Source: Deinococcus roseus | GTDB taxonomy: Bacteria > Deinococcota > Deinococci > Deinococcales > Deinococcaceae | NCBI RefSeq assembly: GCF_014646895.1 | Contig: NZ_BMOD01000034.1 | Location: 1-43,973 of the forward strand | DNA: 43,973 nucleotides | Direction: 5' to 3' | Shown: positions 16,862 to 26,174 of the stretch, one piece after another | Layout of the letters: each line of letters starts with the position of its first letter | How positions within the stretch are numbered: position 1 is the first letter of the stretch | The notes under the pieces: model-generated | Told to the model about the DNA's origin: nothing | What the model saw: the letters and a program-made list of their open reading frames with translations, nothing else | Databases searched by the model: none | Made by a program: the position numbers and the translations under genes

Positions 16862-18544
16862 TCATTCGGGCAGTTGCACTGGGCTGACCCCCCGGAAGGG
16901 CACTTGCCCGGTCAGGGCCAGGACCACCGCTTGCTGGACAGGCAGCACCGGGCTGTAGGCGTTCACGTACGTCTGGCATTCCGGAACTTCAAAGAGGTGG
17001 TACGGGTTCCCAAACGACACCACCACCGTGGGCAGGGTGTGCCAGTGGCGTTCCATGGCCCGCAGGCGGTTGCCGTGCAGGGCCGCCCAGGGGATGCGCA
17101 GGGTGTCTTTGAGCATCGCCCCTTCGTCGGCCAGCAGGTAAATGAGCACATCGAAGTCTTCGCGTGAGACGCGGGTGTTCACGTCGTACACGGTCACCTC
17201 AAAGCCTGCCTGTTGCAGCAGTCCTTGCACCTCCAGGGGCTTGAGGGGAGAAAGCAGGGAGTCTTTGCGTTCTGGGTCCTGGATGACCAGCACCCGCCGG
17301 TGGGTTTGGGGTTGGAGGGGCAGCAGGCCCTGCAGATCCCGCACCAGGGTCACGGAACCTTCAGCGATCTCCCTGGCCCATCCCTGGTGCTGTTCGGTGT
17401 GGTACAGGGATTGCATCTGGTCCTCTCCGGGAAGGTCCCGTGACAGGTGCAACCCCAGGTGGGCTTTGAGGGCCAGGATGCGCAAGACCGCCTCATCCAC
17501 CCGCCGCATGCTGAGCCTGCCGTCTTCCACGGCGTCACGCAAGTACCCCAGTTCGGTTTTCACGTCCCCCGGGAAGAGCAACAAATCGCAGCCGTTTTCA
17601 ATGCACTGTGGCACGGTGATGCGCCGTTCACCGTGGGAGGTGAAGCCCGCCATCATCGAAGCGTCCGAAGTGATCACCCCATTGAAGCCCAGTTCTTCCC
17701 GCAGCAAATCCACATTCAGTGCTTTTGAGAGGGTGGCGGGCAGGAAGTGCCCGGCGGCGCTCCTTTCCCCTGCCCTCCCCTGCTGGTAAGCCGGAAAGGA
17801 GATGTGCCCACCCATCACCGTGAGCACCCCGAGGTCCACCATGCTGCGGTACAGGTTCCCGAAACTGCTGTTCCAGGCATCAAGGCTCAGGCTGTTCACC
17901 GAGGTGACGAGGTGCTGGTCCCGGTCGTCCACCCCATCTCCTGGCCAGTGTTTGGCGCAGGCCGCCATGCCTTCTTCTTGCATGGCCTGGATGTACGCCT
18001 GACCGAACCCGGTGACCTTCTGTGGGTCCTCCCCGAAGGCGCGGGAATTGACGATGGCACTCTGAAAATTCAAGTTGAGGTCCAGCACCGGGGTGAACGA
18101 CCAGTTGAATCCACAGTACCGTCCTTCTCGCGCCGCAAGGCGGGCGGTCTGTTCCGCACTGCGCACCTGTCCAGTGGCAGCCACACCCATCAGGTTCGGC
18201 AGGGCTGTGCCCCACTCCCCGCCGATGGTGCCGAGTTCACTGAACTCCAGGTCTCCGGCAACCAACGCTGGAATTTTGCTGTTTTGCTGCATGGTGGTGG
18301 TGAGCAGCCGCAACAGTTCTGGAGGCAAACCGGTCATGAGGAACACGTTGTTGATTTCCAGTTCCAGCCATTCGTGCAGCACCTGCGGGCTGGGGGGCAC
18401 CACCAGTGGCATCAGGAGCTGGGCCAGTTTGGTGGAGGTTTTCATCTGGGAGAAGGTGTCTTGCACCCATTGCAGGGCGGCATCGTCCAGGAAGAACGGT
18501 TTGAGGGTCAGGTGCTTCAAATCAGCAAGGGTCTGGGTGTTCAT
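16862..18544 (-). CDS. glycoside hydrolase family 3 protein
   Basis: A 560-residue GH3 enzyme without signal peptide, so probably cytoplasmic. The TIM-barrel domain (about 30-370) shows the substrate-binding KHWPGDGVDDRDQH (198-211) and the likely nucleophile D294 in ITSDASMMAG; an alpha/beta sandwich follows (about 400-560). Members act as beta-glucosidases, beta-xylosidases or beta-N-acetylhexosaminidases; the substrate cannot be read from the sequence. The start at 18544 follows GGAAAGGA; an in-frame ATG at 18598 would overlap the upstream gene and lacks a site. It is last in the rhamnosidase operon, 29 bp after the GH78 gene, suggesting it removes a second sugar from rhamnosylated oligosaccharides. 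Confidence 0.8.
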   Translation of the reverse strand: MNTQTLADLKHLTLKPFFLDDAALQWVQDTFSQMKTSTKLAQLLMPLVVPPSPQVLHEWLELEINNVFLMTGLPPELLRLLTTTMQQNSKIPALVAGDLEFSELGTIGGEWGTALPNLMGVAATGQVRSAEQTARLAAREGRYCGFNWSFTPVLDLNLNFQSAIVNSRAFGEDPQKVTGFGQAYIQAMQEEGMAACAKHWPGDGVDDRDQHLVTSVNSLSLDAWNSSFGNLYRSMVDLGVLTVMGGHISFPAYQQGRAGERSAAGHFLPATLSKALNVDLLREELGFNGVITSDASMMAGFTSHGERRITVPQCIENGCDLLLFPGDVKTELGYLRDAVEDGRLSMRRVDEAVLRILALKAHLGLHLSRDLPGEDQMQSLYHTEQHQGWAREIAEGSVTLVRDLQGLLPLQPQTHRRVLVIQDPERKDSLLSPLKPLEVQGLLQQAGFEVTVYDVNTRVSREDFDVLIYLLADEGAMLKDTLRIPWAALHGNRLRAMERHWHTLPTVVVSFGNPYHLFEVPECQTYVNAYSPVLPVQQAVVLALTGQVPFRGVSPVQLPE

Positions 18545-18573
18545 GTTTTCCTTTCCAGTGTCCATTGGGTGGG

Positions 18574-21432
18574 TCATGGGTTGTGCTGGTCCAGCCACTG
18601 CTGGATCCGCTCACGGAGCGGTTGCTGGTTGGGCACCGGAGGCACCGCTTGCTCCAGGGTGAAATTGAGGATCCCTGCCGTGCCCGAATCAAAGTGCCTC
18701 ACGGCGTCCTCTGAGTGGCTGCCGAGCACCCGCAAAAACCCCCGGTACGATTCACGCTGGTCGAGCAGGTCCCGCACCCGGGTGTGCCAGGTGAGGCGGG
18801 GGGGCTGGGTTTGCGGGAGGGCCAGCTGAAAGTGGTGGGTGCCGCTTCCCACCATGATGGCATCCCTTGCAGGCAAATGCACCGTGCCGGTGGTGTTCGG
18901 GGGCAGGATCACCGTGCATTCCAACGTGCCTCCCTCCACCTTCCATCGGGATTCTACCCGGCCGTAAGGGGAGTCGAAGGTGGCGGCAGCAGAAGTGAAC
19001 TTTCCTTGCACCTGAGGTTGGAACCTGATTTCTCGGTAGCCGGGCCCTGCAGGGGCCAACCCTGCCACACAGCGGTGCAAGAAATCCGCCACCGCACCGA
19101 GGGCGTAATGGTTGAACGAAGTCATTTCTCCAGGGTTGATGGTTCCGTCCGGCAGCATGCTGTCCCAGCGTTCCCACACCGTGGTGGCCCCCATCGTCAC
19201 CGGGTATAGCCACGAAGGGCACTCCGTCTGGGTTAAGAGCAGGTGGGCAGTCTCCACTTCACCGACGCTGCACAACGCGTCACAGATGATTGGGGTGCCC
19301 ACAAACCCGGTGCTGATGTGGTGCTTGCTGACCCGCACCAGGTCCGCGAGCCGCCTCCCAGCCAGCTGCCGCTGTTGCCCATCGTTGATCAGCTGGAACT
19401 CCAGGGCCAGGCTGTATGCGGTGGTGGCGTCCCCCAGCACCCGACCCGAAGGGGTGACGTACTCCCGCTGGAAGGCGTCTCTCACCTGCTGGGCCAGCTG
19501 GCTGTATTTCACCTGGTCGGTGTCCCGTCCGAGCACCCGTGCGGCGTCCGCCACAATCTGGGCACTGCGGGCAAAATACGCCGTGGCCACCACGGCAGCC
19601 GGGGTCTTGGCGTTCTCTGGACGCTCCGGCGGGGCGTCCGGGTCCAGCCAGTCCCCATACTGGAAGCCCATGTCCCACAGTTTGCGCTCCCCGGTGAGCG
19701 CAACCAGGCAATCCACCCAGCGTTTCATGCTCTCAAACTGCTGTTTGAGGATGCCCGTGTCACCGAACCGCTGGTACTGCGTCCACGGCACGATGGTCGC
19801 TGCATCGCTCCAGGCCGCCACCGGGCTCAAACCGAACTCCAGCACGTTGGGCACCACGAAAGGCACGACCCCTTCAGGGGACTGTTCGGCCTGCAGGTCC
19901 CTCAGCCACGAACTCAAAAACCCCCGGGTGTCATACAGGAAACTTGCTGTGGGCGCAAAAGCCTGAATGTCTCCGGTCCAGCCCATGCGTTCATCCCGTT
20001 GCGGGCAGTCGGTCGGCACATCCAGAAAGTTCCCCCGCATCCCCCACACCACGTTTTGGTGAAACTGGTTGATCAGGGGGTCCGAGCACTCAAACCACCC
20101 GGTCCGCTCCAAGTCACTGTGCACCACCACCGCCTCAATGTCTGCAGGGTTCAGTTCCCCTGGCCAGTTCTCGATCTGGGCGTACCGGAACCCGTGAAAA
20201 GTGAAGTGGGGCTCATACACTTCCACCCCGTTTCCTTTCAGGGTGTAGGTGTCGGTGTTCGCAGCATGCCTGAGGGGCCTGATGCCCAGTTCGCCGTTCT
20301 CGAGCACTTCAGCGTGCCTGAGGGTCACGGTGTGGCCCCTCTCGCCTCGCACTTTGATGTTCAGCCAGCCAACCAGGTTCTGTCCGAAGTCCAGCACTGT
20401 TTTGCCTGATGGGGTCTGGATCACCTCTTGCACTTTCACGGATTCGATCCTGCGCACGGGTGGGCCTTCGGGGGCGACCAGGGTGGTGAAGTTGAACGGC
20501 AGGGTCTGCACATTCTTCCAGCCCTGGTCGTCAAAATCTGCTGTGTCCCACCCCGGCTGTTCTTTGCGGGCGTCGTAGCGTTCCCCGTCGTAAATGTCGT
20601 CGAACTGAATCGGCCCTTCACTCCACGTCCAGCTGTCATCGGTGGTGAGGGTGACGGTTTGACCGGTTTCCAGTTCGACTTCGAGTTGCGCGAGCAGGCC
20701 CAGGGTGTTGCCATAAAGGTTGCGTCTTCCGCCTCCAAAACCGAGCCTGCCCCGGTACCAGCCGTTTCCAAGCATCGTTCCGATGGCATTTTCACCCTTT
20801 TTCAGCAGTCCGGTGACGTCGAAGGTGTGGTACCTCAGGCGGGTGGTGTAGCTGGTCCAGCCTGGCGAGAACAGTTGATCGCTGACCCTCTGTCCGTTGA
20901 TGCGGGTGTCGTGCAACCCCAGGCTGGTGATGTACAGCCGTGCAAGGCGCGGGTGGCCGGGGAGGTTGAAGTGTTTCCTCAGCAGGGGGGCCGGTCCAGG
21001 TGTCTGGGGGTCTTCTTCCCTTCGTGGACCGACCATCTGGGCGGTCCAGTCCTCGCTCTCAAGCAGTCCGGCTTCCAGGGTGAGGGGGGCACTCCATTCG
21101 GAGGGATGCCCATCGTTTCCAGTGGTTCGGACCTGCAAGGTGACTTTTTCGCGGGACTTCAGGGGCCGGAACGGCCAGTCGACCAACACCGATTCCCTTC
21201 CGGAAACCTGTCCGGTGGTGTGGTGTTCTCCGTTTGCAAAGACCGCTTCGATTTCGAAGTGGGTTTGCAGCCAGTGGGATGTTTCGGTGTGGGTCTTCCA
21301 GGAGAGGCGGGGTTGGCCGGTCCCCAAGCCGGGGTGGGCCTGGGGGTGGTGTTCTGCGTGGAAGCCGGTGATGGTGGTCATGCTGGGGCGGTCCGGGTTG
21401 ACGGTGGGAGGGTGGGGGTGGGATCGGGTCAT
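18574..21432 (-). CDS. alpha-L-rhamnosidase (GH78), copy 1
   Basis: A 952-residue enzyme releasing terminal L-rhamnose. Beta-sandwich domains precede the (alpha/alpha)6 catalytic barrel (about 450-800). Catalytic-site residues fit GH78: D475, E481 and D488 in the block starting DCPQRDER, and the likely base E754 in TVWERWD, followed by SFNHYALGAV. No signal peptide is seen, so it should work in the cytoplasm on imported oligosaccharides. The start at 21432 follows AGGAG. It is closely similar by eye to the second GH78 at 32898-35711 through most of the length, with a different C-terminal tail. Confidence 0.9.
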   Translation of the reverse strand: MTRSHPHPPTVNPDRPSMTTITGFHAEHHPQAHPGLGTGQPRLSWKTHTETSHWLQTHFEIEAVFANGEHHTTGQVSGRESVLVDWPFRPLKSREKVTLQVRTTGNDGHPSEWSAPLTLEAGLLESEDWTAQMVGPRREEDPQTPGPAPLLRKHFNLPGHPRLARLYITSLGLHDTRINGQRVSDQLFSPGWTSYTTRLRYHTFDVTGLLKKGENAIGTMLGNGWYRGRLGFGGGRRNLYGNTLGLLAQLEVELETGQTVTLTTDDSWTWSEGPIQFDDIYDGERYDARKEQPGWDTADFDDQGWKNVQTLPFNFTTLVAPEGPPVRRIESVKVQEVIQTPSGKTVLDFGQNLVGWLNIKVRGERGHTVTLRHAEVLENGELGIRPLRHAANTDTYTLKGNGVEVYEPHFTFHGFRYAQIENWPGELNPADIEAVVVHSDLERTGWFECSDPLINQFHQNVVWGMRGNFLDVPTDCPQRDERMGWTGDIQAFAPTASFLYDTRGFLSSWLRDLQAEQSPEGVVPFVVPNVLEFGLSPVAAWSDAATIVPWTQYQRFGDTGILKQQFESMKRWVDCLVALTGERKLWDMGFQYGDWLDPDAPPERPENAKTPAAVVATAYFARSAQIVADAARVLGRDTDQVKYSQLAQQVRDAFQREYVTPSGRVLGDATTAYSLALEFQLINDGQQRQLAGRRLADLVRVSKHHISTGFVGTPIICDALCSVGEVETAHLLLTQTECPSWLYPVTMGATTVWERWDSMLPDGTINPGEMTSFNHYALGAVADFLHRCVAGLAPAGPGYREIRFQPQVQGKFTSAAATFDSPYGRVESRWKVEGGTLECTVILPPNTTGTVHLPARDAIMVGSGTHHFQLALPQTQPPRLTWHTRVRDLLDQRESYRGFLRVLGSHSEDAVRHFDSGTAGILNFTLEQAVPPVPNQQPLRERIQQWLDQHNP

Positions 21433-21454
21433 GGGACGCTCCTGGGGTTTGGGT

Positions 21455-22321
21455 TCAGCCTTTGACGGCGCCGCTGGTGATGCCGTTGATGTAGTAGCGC
21501 ATCAGGGTGGAGAAAATCAGCACCAGGGGGAGGCTGGCGAGCACGTAGCCGGCCATGAGGGGTCCGAAGGCGGTGCTTTGTGCGCTGCTGCCGCCGTTCT
21601 GGAAGCCGACCAGGGCCATGGTGACCGTCTGGGTTTCGCGGCTGAGCACCAGTTGGGGGAGCAGCAGGTCGTTCCACACGGGGATGAAGCTGATGATGCC
21701 GACGCTGATCAGGGCGGGAACGGAGAGCGGCAGGGCAATCTGGGTGAAGATTTGCAGGTCGCTGGCCCCGTCGATGTGGGCTGCTTCGAAGAGTTCTCTG
21801 GGGAGGCCCTGGAAGTAGTTGCGCATCACCAGGATGCAAAAGGCCTGTCCGGCGGCGATGTAGGTGAGGATGAGGCCCCAGTGGTTGTCGCCCAGCCCGA
21901 ATTTTTTGAGTTGCAGGTACAGGGGGATCAGGGTGAGGAAGCTGGGAATGAACAGAAGCAGCAGCACCATCACGTACAGGACGTTCTTGCCGGGAATGTA
22001 GAGCCGTGCGAAGGCGTAGGCGGCCACCGAGCCGACGAGCAGGATGCCCAGCACGCTCATCACCGAGATGAAGGTGGAGTTCCACAGGGGCCCGTCGACG
22101 ACCTGCCAGGCGGTGAGGTAATTCTCCCAGCGGAGGGTGGTGGGGAGGGAGAGCAGGTTCTGGGAGAACTCACCGAGGTTCTTGAAGGAGTTGGTCAGCA
22201 CGAAGTACATCGGGAAGAGGCTGGCGAGGGCCAGGAAGGCCAGCACGAGGTGTTTGGGGAGGTCCTGGACGTTGGCTTTGCGGGTCCGGCTTTGGGTGGT
22301 GGCGGTGACGGAGCGTCTCAT
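21455..22321 (-). CDS. sugar ABC transporter permease (MalG/UgpE type)
   Basis: A 288-residue permease with about six membrane helices and the cytoplasmic EAA loop EAAHIDGASDLQIFTQIALP, which contacts the transport ATPase. The start at 22321 is set by the ATGA overlap with the upstream permease and the GAGGAG before it; a longer in-frame reading frame upstream is a shadow. It pairs with the next upstream permease to form the membrane channel. No ATPase gene is in the operon. Confidence 0.9.
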   Translation of the reverse strand: MRRSVTATTQSRTRKANVQDLPKHLVLAFLALASLFPMYFVLTNSFKNLGEFSQNLLSLPTTLRWENYLTAWQVVDGPLWNSTFISVMSVLGILLVGSVAAYAFARLYIPGKNVLYVMVLLLLFIPSFLTLIPLYLQLKKFGLGDNHWGLILTYIAAGQAFCILVMRNYFQGLPRELFEAAHIDGASDLQIFTQIALPLSVPALISVGIISFIPVWNDLLLPQLVLSRETQTVTMALVGFQNGGSSAQSTAFGPLMAGYVLASLPLVLIFSTLMRYYINGITSGAVKG

Positions 22322-23259
22322 TGGTTTCTCCTCTGGGCAATCTGGGAGATCACGCTGAACAGGGCGGTGACCAGGAACAGCACGAAGGACTGGGCCATGC
22401 TGTAGCCGAACTGTCCGTACTGCACGCCGGTGTTGTACATGTAGAGGGCGGGGAGGGTGGTGGAGTAGCCGGGTCCTCCGTTGGTCATCACCAGGGGGGC
22501 GAGGATGTTCTGGGTTGAGCCGATGATGGTGAGCATGAGGATCAGGCTGAATTGGGGGAGGAGCAGGGGGATGTCGATGGAGAAAATCCTGCGCCAGGGG
22601 GTGCACCCGTCAATTTCGGCGGCTTCGTAGACTTCCCCGGGGATGCTTTGCAGCCCGGTGTAGAGCAGCAGCAGGTTGAAGGGGATCACGTAGGGGAAGC
22701 CCATCAGGATGATCGCACCGAGGGCGGTGGCGGGTTCGGCCAGCCAGGTGTGGGTGAGGTTCTGGAGGTGCAGGAAGTTCAGGATCTGGTTGACGGTGCC
22801 TTCGGTTTTGTAGAAGTACATCCACAAGAGGATCATCACCACGGTGGGGACCACCAGGGGGATCACGAACATGCTGCGGTACAGGTACTGGGAGAAGTGG
22901 TTTTTGAGGGCAAAGATCAGTTCGGCGGCCAGGAAGGGGAACAGGGTGTGGATGACGATGGTGACGGCGGCGTAAATCAGGTTGTTGAGGGCGGCCTGGC
23001 CCATCACGGGGTCGCTGAACACCCGCTGGAAGTTCTCAAGGCCCACGAATCGGGGGGTGTTGAAGCCGTCCCAGTCGGTGAATGCCCCGGAGAGTGCCGT
23101 CCAGGCAGGGTAGTAGAAAAACACCCCCAAAAACAGGAAGGCAGGCAAGACGAACAGGAGTCCCAGGCGGCCTTTCCACAACTTGCCCAGCAGGTGGGCG
23201 ATGGGGTGGGTGTCCCTGGTGGGTTTTTTCTGGACGAGGGTGGGGGTGATGTTCTTCAT
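22318..23259 (-). CDS. sugar ABC transporter permease (MalF/UgpA type)
   Basis: A 313-residue permease with a long cytoplasmic N-terminus (about 35 residues), about six membrane segments and an EAA loop (YEAAEIDGCTPWRRIFSIDI). AAGGAG precedes the start. A GC hairpin lies between it and the binding-protein gene upstream. With its partner it should import rhamnosides or rhamno-oligosaccharides, judged from the linked GH78 gene. Confidence 0.9.
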   Translation of the reverse strand: MKNITPTLVQKKPTRDTHPIAHLLGKLWKGRLGLLFVLPAFLFLGVFFYYPAWTALSGAFTDWDGFNTPRFVGLENFQRVFSDPVMGQAALNNLIYAAVTIVIHTLFPFLAAELIFALKNHFSQYLYRSMFVIPLVVPTVVMILLWMYFYKTEGTVNQILNFLHLQNLTHTWLAEPATALGAIILMGFPYVIPFNLLLLYTGLQSIPGEVYEAAEIDGCTPWRRIFSIDIPLLLPQFSLILMLTIIGSTQNILAPLVMTNGGPGYSTTLPALYMYNTGVQYGQFGYSMAQSFVLFLVTALFSVISQIAQRRNQ

Positions 23260-23273
23260 GGGGCTCCTTGGGG

Positions 23274-23293
23274 GGAGGGGCGTTCACCCCTCC
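23274..23293 (-). terminator. GC-rich hairpin between binding-protein and permease genes
   Basis: Arms GGAGGGG (23274-23280) and CCCCTCC (23287-23293) with a 6-nt loop. No T-run follows, so it is more likely an mRNA-stabilising or partial-stop structure that keeps binding protein in excess over permeases. The plus-strand cassette has a hairpin at the same place. Confidence 0.5.
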
Positions 23294-23306
23294 CGGGCGG
23301 GTTCAC

Positions 23307-24737
23307 TCACTGGTATTTCTTGAGGTCGATGACGCCGTTTTCCCGTTCGAAGTCCCTGAGGGCCTTGTCGAGGTTGGCTTGCACCTGGTTGGTGGCGGTT
23401 TGCAGGTCAATCGAGCCGGTGAGGTACAGCCCGAAGGTGCGTTGCATGTCCTGGTCGAGGGAGGAGGAGACGCTGTCCAGCCACACCGGGGTGAGTTTGG
23501 TTTCGGATTGCTCGAGCAGCAGGTCGGTGCCGGGGGCGGCTTTCGCGCCGGGGATGGTGGGGACGTTGCTGGGGCTTTCGTTGATGACGGTTTCAGCAAC
23601 CCGGGGGCTGCCGAGGTACATCAGGAAGTCGATCACCGCGTCGAGTTTGCCTTTTTCGGAGAGGGATTTGTTGGCTTTGGGGGATGCAACTTGCCACTGG
23701 TAGTTGCCTTGTGGTCCACCAACCTGGCCGGCGGTGTTGAGGTTCGTGGAGTACCGGGTGACGTTTTTGTTGACCAGGGGGAAGTTGAAGGCTTCCCATT
23801 TCATGCCGGCCTGGTTAAGTTGAGGTCCGGTCCAGCTGCCGTTGTAGATCATGGCAGCGCGGCCGCCAATGAAGTCCTGGATGCTGGTGTCGGCGCTGTT
23901 GAAAGGGAGGGTGGTGAAGAAGTCTTTGTTCCAGTAGTCGGTGAATTCTTTGAGGATCGGCCACCAGGCCATGAAGCGGGCGTCTTTGGTGGAGAGGATG
24001 CCTTTTTTGATGGCCACGGCCTGGTCGAGGGCGGACATGCCGGGGATGTGGTCGGGACTCTGCAGTTCACCGTAGTCTTTGGCGTAGAAGTTGGTGAGGA
24101 ACAGGCGCTGGTACCAGGAGTAGATGGGGACGCCGGTGCCGACGGGGATCCCTGCGGCCTTGAGTTTTTTGGCGGCGCTGATCAGGTCCTGCCAGGTGCG
24201 GGGTTCGCGCTGGATGCGGGCTTTTTTGAAGAGGGTGGGGTTGTAGTAGAAGCTGGTGGCCACCCAGTCCCCGTTGAGGGTGTAAATCGAGCCGTCCGGG
24301 CCGCTCATGGCCCCGTTGATGGTTTTGTTGAGGGCGTCCCCCCAGGTTTTGGCATTGGGGGCGTAGGGGCTCTTTTTGGCGAAGTAAGGCCTCAGGTCCA
24401 GGGCGATGCCTTCGGGGAGGTTGCCGAGCAGTTCGTACCAGTTGGTGGAGAAGATGTCGTAGAGTTCTCCGCTGGCGGCTTTGGCCCGGACCAGGGTGTT
24501 GAAGTTGTCGTTGGGGATGTCGACGAATTTGATTTTGATGCCGGGGTGGCTTTTTTCGTAATTGTCGGCAATGTCGCGCAGGCCGGTGAGTTTGATGCTG
24601 TTGGGGAGGGTGCTGTTGGGGGTGAGGTTGGCGCTGGGCCGCACGGTGATGGTGCCCGTCCATTTCTGGGCGGAGGCCACACCGGTGAGGAGCAGCAGGC
24701 TGAGGGTCAGGGAGCGGAGGGAACGGGAGGTGGGCAT
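23307..24737 (-). CDS. extracellular sugar-binding protein of ABC transporter (copy 1)
   Basis: A 476-residue solute-binding protein of the carbohydrate CUT1 class. A signal peptide (1-23, cleavage after ASA) has no lipobox cysteine. Family-typical features are the GRAAMIYNGSW segment and Trp-rich binding regions. It is first of the transporter genes, 36 bp after the ROK gene, and should deliver rhamnose-containing sugars to the permeases. It is not a close match to the second binding protein, so the two importers probably differ in ligand. Confidence 0.88.
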   Translation of the reverse strand: MPTSRSLRSLTLSLLLLTGVASAQKWTGTITVRPSANLTPNSTLPNSIKLTGLRDIADNYEKSHPGIKIKFVDIPNDNFNTLVRAKAASGELYDIFSTNWYELLGNLPEGIALDLRPYFAKKSPYAPNAKTWGDALNKTINGAMSGPDGSIYTLNGDWVATSFYYNPTLFKKARIQREPRTWQDLISAAKKLKAAGIPVGTGVPIYSWYQRLFLTNFYAKDYGELQSPDHIPGMSALDQAVAIKKGILSTKDARFMAWWPILKEFTDYWNKDFFTTLPFNSADTSIQDFIGGRAAMIYNGSWTGPQLNQAGMKWEAFNFPLVNKNVTRYSTNLNTAGQVGGPQGNYQWQVASPKANKSLSEKGKLDAVIDFLMYLGSPRVAETVINESPSNVPTIPGAKAAPGTDLLLEQSETKLTPVWLDSVSSSLDQDMQRTFGLYLTGSIDLQTATNQVQANLDKALRDFERENGVIDLKKYQ

Positions 24738-24773
24738 GGTGTGTCCTTTCTGTGGAGCTCAGGGGGTGGGGGT

Positions 24774-25973
24774 TCAGGCGCGGGGCTGGGCGAAGGCGTG
24801 CTGGGCGGCGAGGCTGGCGGCTCCCCTGCCCCAGTGGGTGAAGTCCTGGGTGTTCCAGGGCACCAGGATGAGGGGGGTGTCCTGGCCGTATGGGGTGAAG
24901 CTGTGCGTCTGGAGGGCTTGCTGCATGGGGTGGAAGAAGGGGTCTCCGAGGCGCACGGCTTCTCCTCCGAAGACGATGAGTTCCGGGCTGTAGGTGTTGA
25001 CCAGGTAGCTGAGGTGAAGTCCCAGCAGGTGTCCGGCCCGGGTGAACAGGCGGTGGGCGGGGGTGTGGGGGTGCTGGGCGAGGTCGATGAGGTTTTCGAT
25101 GCTGGTGACCGATTCGGTTTTGGTGGGGTGGAGTTCGTGGTATTGCTGCAAGAGGGCGGGTTCGCTGACGTAGGCTTCCAGGCAACCTTTGCGTCCGCAG
25201 CTGCAGGTCCGGCCGTGCAGCACGGCGGTGTTGTGGCCGAATTCTCCGGCCCCTCCGTTTTTTCCGGTGTGGATCTGTCCGTCCAGCACCAGGGCTGCGC
25301 CGAGTCCGTTGCCGTTGCCGATCACCAGGAAGTTCTGGCTGTTTTTGCCGTGCCCGTAGAGGCGTTCGGCCACCGCGAAGGTGTTGATGTCGTTGTCGAT
25401 GACGGTGGGGAGTCCGGTGAGGCGCTGGACCATCTGGGCCAGGGGGATGTGGTGTCCGGTGAGGGAGGGGGTGTGGATGGCGAGGCCCTGGTGGGTGTCG
25501 ATGATGCCGGGGAGGGCCACCCCGATGCCTTTGATCTGGGTGGGGTTGAGGCCCTGGGTGACGATGAAGTGCCGGGCGATGCGTTCGATGCTGTGGGCGA
25601 CGTGTTCGGGGTTGTGGTCGGTGAGGGGTTCGGTGTGGTGGGTGAGCACGGTGGTGGCGAAGTCGGTGAGCACCGCGTCGATGCGTTCGGGGATGACTTT
25701 GAGGCCGATCAGGAGGTGGGCCTGGTAGTGGATGTCCAGGAAGATGGGTTTGCGTCCCCCTTGCTGGCTGGCCTGGCCGATGCTGGTTTCGAGGATCAGG
25801 CCTTCGTCGAGCAGTTCACCGGTGAGGATGGAGATGGCGGTGTTGCTGAGGCCGGTGGACTGGGCGAGCTGGGTGCGGGTGGTGGCTCCGTGGGTGCGGA
25901 GGTGGTTGAGGACGCGGCTGCGGTTGTGGGCACGCAGGTAGCTCTGGTCACCTTTGGGTTGGGGCTGTTTCAT
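24774..25973 (-). CDS. ROK-family transcriptional repressor (copy 1)
   Basis: A 399-residue NagC/XylR-type regulator. The N-terminal winged helix (about 12-75; TRTQLAQSTGLSNTAISIL) binds DNA. The ROK sugar-kinase-like domain follows, with GAGEFGHN and the zinc site CSCGRKGCLEAY. It heads the minus-strand operon (ROK, binding protein, two permeases, GH78, GH3), so it is autoregulated. Its promoter carries one of four shared palindromes. The sugar ligand is unknown; rhamnose or a rhamnoside is likely from context. Confidence 0.85.
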   Translation of the reverse strand: MKQPQPKGDQSYLRAHNRSRVLNHLRTHGATTRTQLAQSTGLSNTAISILTGELLDEGLILETSIGQASQQGGRKPIFLDIHYQAHLLIGLKVIPERIDAVLTDFATTVLTHHTEPLTDHNPEHVAHSIERIARHFIVTQGLNPTQIKGIGVALPGIIDTHQGLAIHTPSLTGHHIPLAQMVQRLTGLPTVIDNDINTFAVAERLYGHGKNSQNFLVIGNGNGLGAALVLDGQIHTGKNGGAGEFGHNTAVLHGRTCSCGRKGCLEAYVSEPALLQQYHELHPTKTESVTSIENLIDLAQHPHTPAHRLFTRAGHLLGLHLSYLVNTYSPELIVFGGEAVRLGDPFFHPMQQALQTHSFTPYGQDTPLILVPWNTQDFTHWGRGAASLAAQHAFAQPRA

Positions 25974-26023
25974 GGGGTGATCCCTGTCCTTCTGTTGGTT
26001 GTTTTCTTTTTTGAACTAACCAG

Positions 26024-26053
26024 ATTGTAGGGTTTACTCAGCCACTTAGTCAA
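26024..26053 (-). promoter_or_regulatory. promoter and ROK operator (site A) of minus-strand rhamnoside operon
   Basis: Minus-strand -35 TTGACT (26053-26048), 18-bp spacer and -10 TACAAT (26029-26024). The operator half-sites TTTACTCA (26033-26040) and TTAGTCAA (26046-26053) with a 5-bp centre fill the -35 and spacer, so repressor and polymerase would exclude each other. Confidence 0.72.
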
Positions 26054-26174
26054 CCATCCAGGTGTGGGCACCTGCTCGAAAAGTGGGTTTTACATCATGT
26101 TTCTGAACTGTAACTGAGTGGTCAAGGGATCCGCCGCAGATGAAACACCTGTGCAGCACAGCAATGCCGTGAAA

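Noticed and set aside
23268..26030. Very long plus-strand open frame (920 codons) opposite the binding-protein and ROK genes
   Set aside because: It lies antisense to well-supported genes, and its Gly/Val/Glu-rich composition is what the reverse strand of high-GC genes gives. No domain is recognisable.
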